NCBI GenBank assembly: GCA_045133795.1
Contig: JBGUUT010000108.1
Span: forward strand, 1 to 64,000
Origin: RGIG8597 sp045133795
GTDB taxonomy: Bacteria; Spirochaetota; GWE2-31-10
Direction of reading: 5' to 3'
DNA length: 64,000 bases
Position numbers and translations under genes: made by a program. How positions within the stretch are numbered: the first letter of the stretch is position 1; the number at the start of each line of letters is the position of its first letter. The notes beneath the pieces were generated by a model. It did no database searches. It worked only from the letters and a program-made list of their open reading frames with translations, and was not told the DNA's origin. Positions 63,979 through 64,000 of this stretch are shown here, in pieces.

Positions 63979-64000
63979 AATACAGAATCGAAGAAGAAAT

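Overview
The window looks like part of the chromosome of an AT-rich spirochaete related to Treponema. This rests on gene content and order: dnaX-ybaB-recR, the dnaA/dnaN/recF/DUF721/rpmH/rnpA/yidD/yidC/jag origin block, a V-type ATPase operon with a DUF2764 gene between subunits E and A, a rho/rpmE pair, lipoproteins with loose spirochaete-type lipoboxes and outer-membrane barrels. Codon usage and intergenic DNA are strongly AT-rich. I do not name a species.

Layout. 1-887: a two-family tandem repeat, a possible tiny ORF with a terminator, and a perfect 16-bp parS site. 888-1458: tRNA-Ser(UGA), tRNA-Ser(GCU), tRNA-Ser(GGA), tRNA-Arg(GCG), a decayed tRNA-like element and the SRP RNA just upstream of dnaX. 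1501-4072 (+): dnaX, ybaB, recR. 4069-8261 (-): a two-component system and two outer-membrane-type proteins. 8269-16028 (-): radA, a PanB-like pseudoenzyme, jag, yidC, yidD, rnpA, rpmH, DUF721, recF, dnaN. 16029-18377: an unusual interval between dnaN and dnaA with a structured RNA candidate, two unknown genes and two partial copies of the dnaA 3' end. 18378-20152: dnaA and the likely oriC. 20153-31343 (+): pgeF, an RluA-type synthase, the V-ATPase operon and uvrB. 31476-36625: a U32 protein, a DtxR-type regulator and a divergent feoA-feoB operon with a strong operator. 36814-40870: hpf, rpoN and panBCD. 40913-45298: envelope proteins, a eukaryotic-type chorismate mutase, a second U32 protein and a hydrolase. 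45441-54867: argS, a sigma54 activator, holA, uvrC, rpsT, an HU-like gene, bactofilin, rho, rpmE. 55070-63978: hemolysin III, a coiled-coil protein, pyk, a START-like protein, ybaK, two lipoproteins, an Omp85-like barrel and a membrane protein.

How it fits together. Genes run away from the dnaA-pgeF gap on both sides, as expected for a bidirectional origin, and parS lies about 19 kb away. Energy metabolism is represented by a V-ATPase whose c-ring subunit keeps all the Na+ ligands known from Enterococcus hirae. Iron uptake is coupled to a DtxR-like repressor whose metal site has the iron-type cysteine.

The observations most worth following are the dnaA-tail repeats with their islet and RNA between dnaA and dnaN, the eukaryotic-type chorismate mutase, the PanB-like pseudoenzyme, and the parS and Feo operator sites. 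Identifications come from reading motifs; no database search was run.
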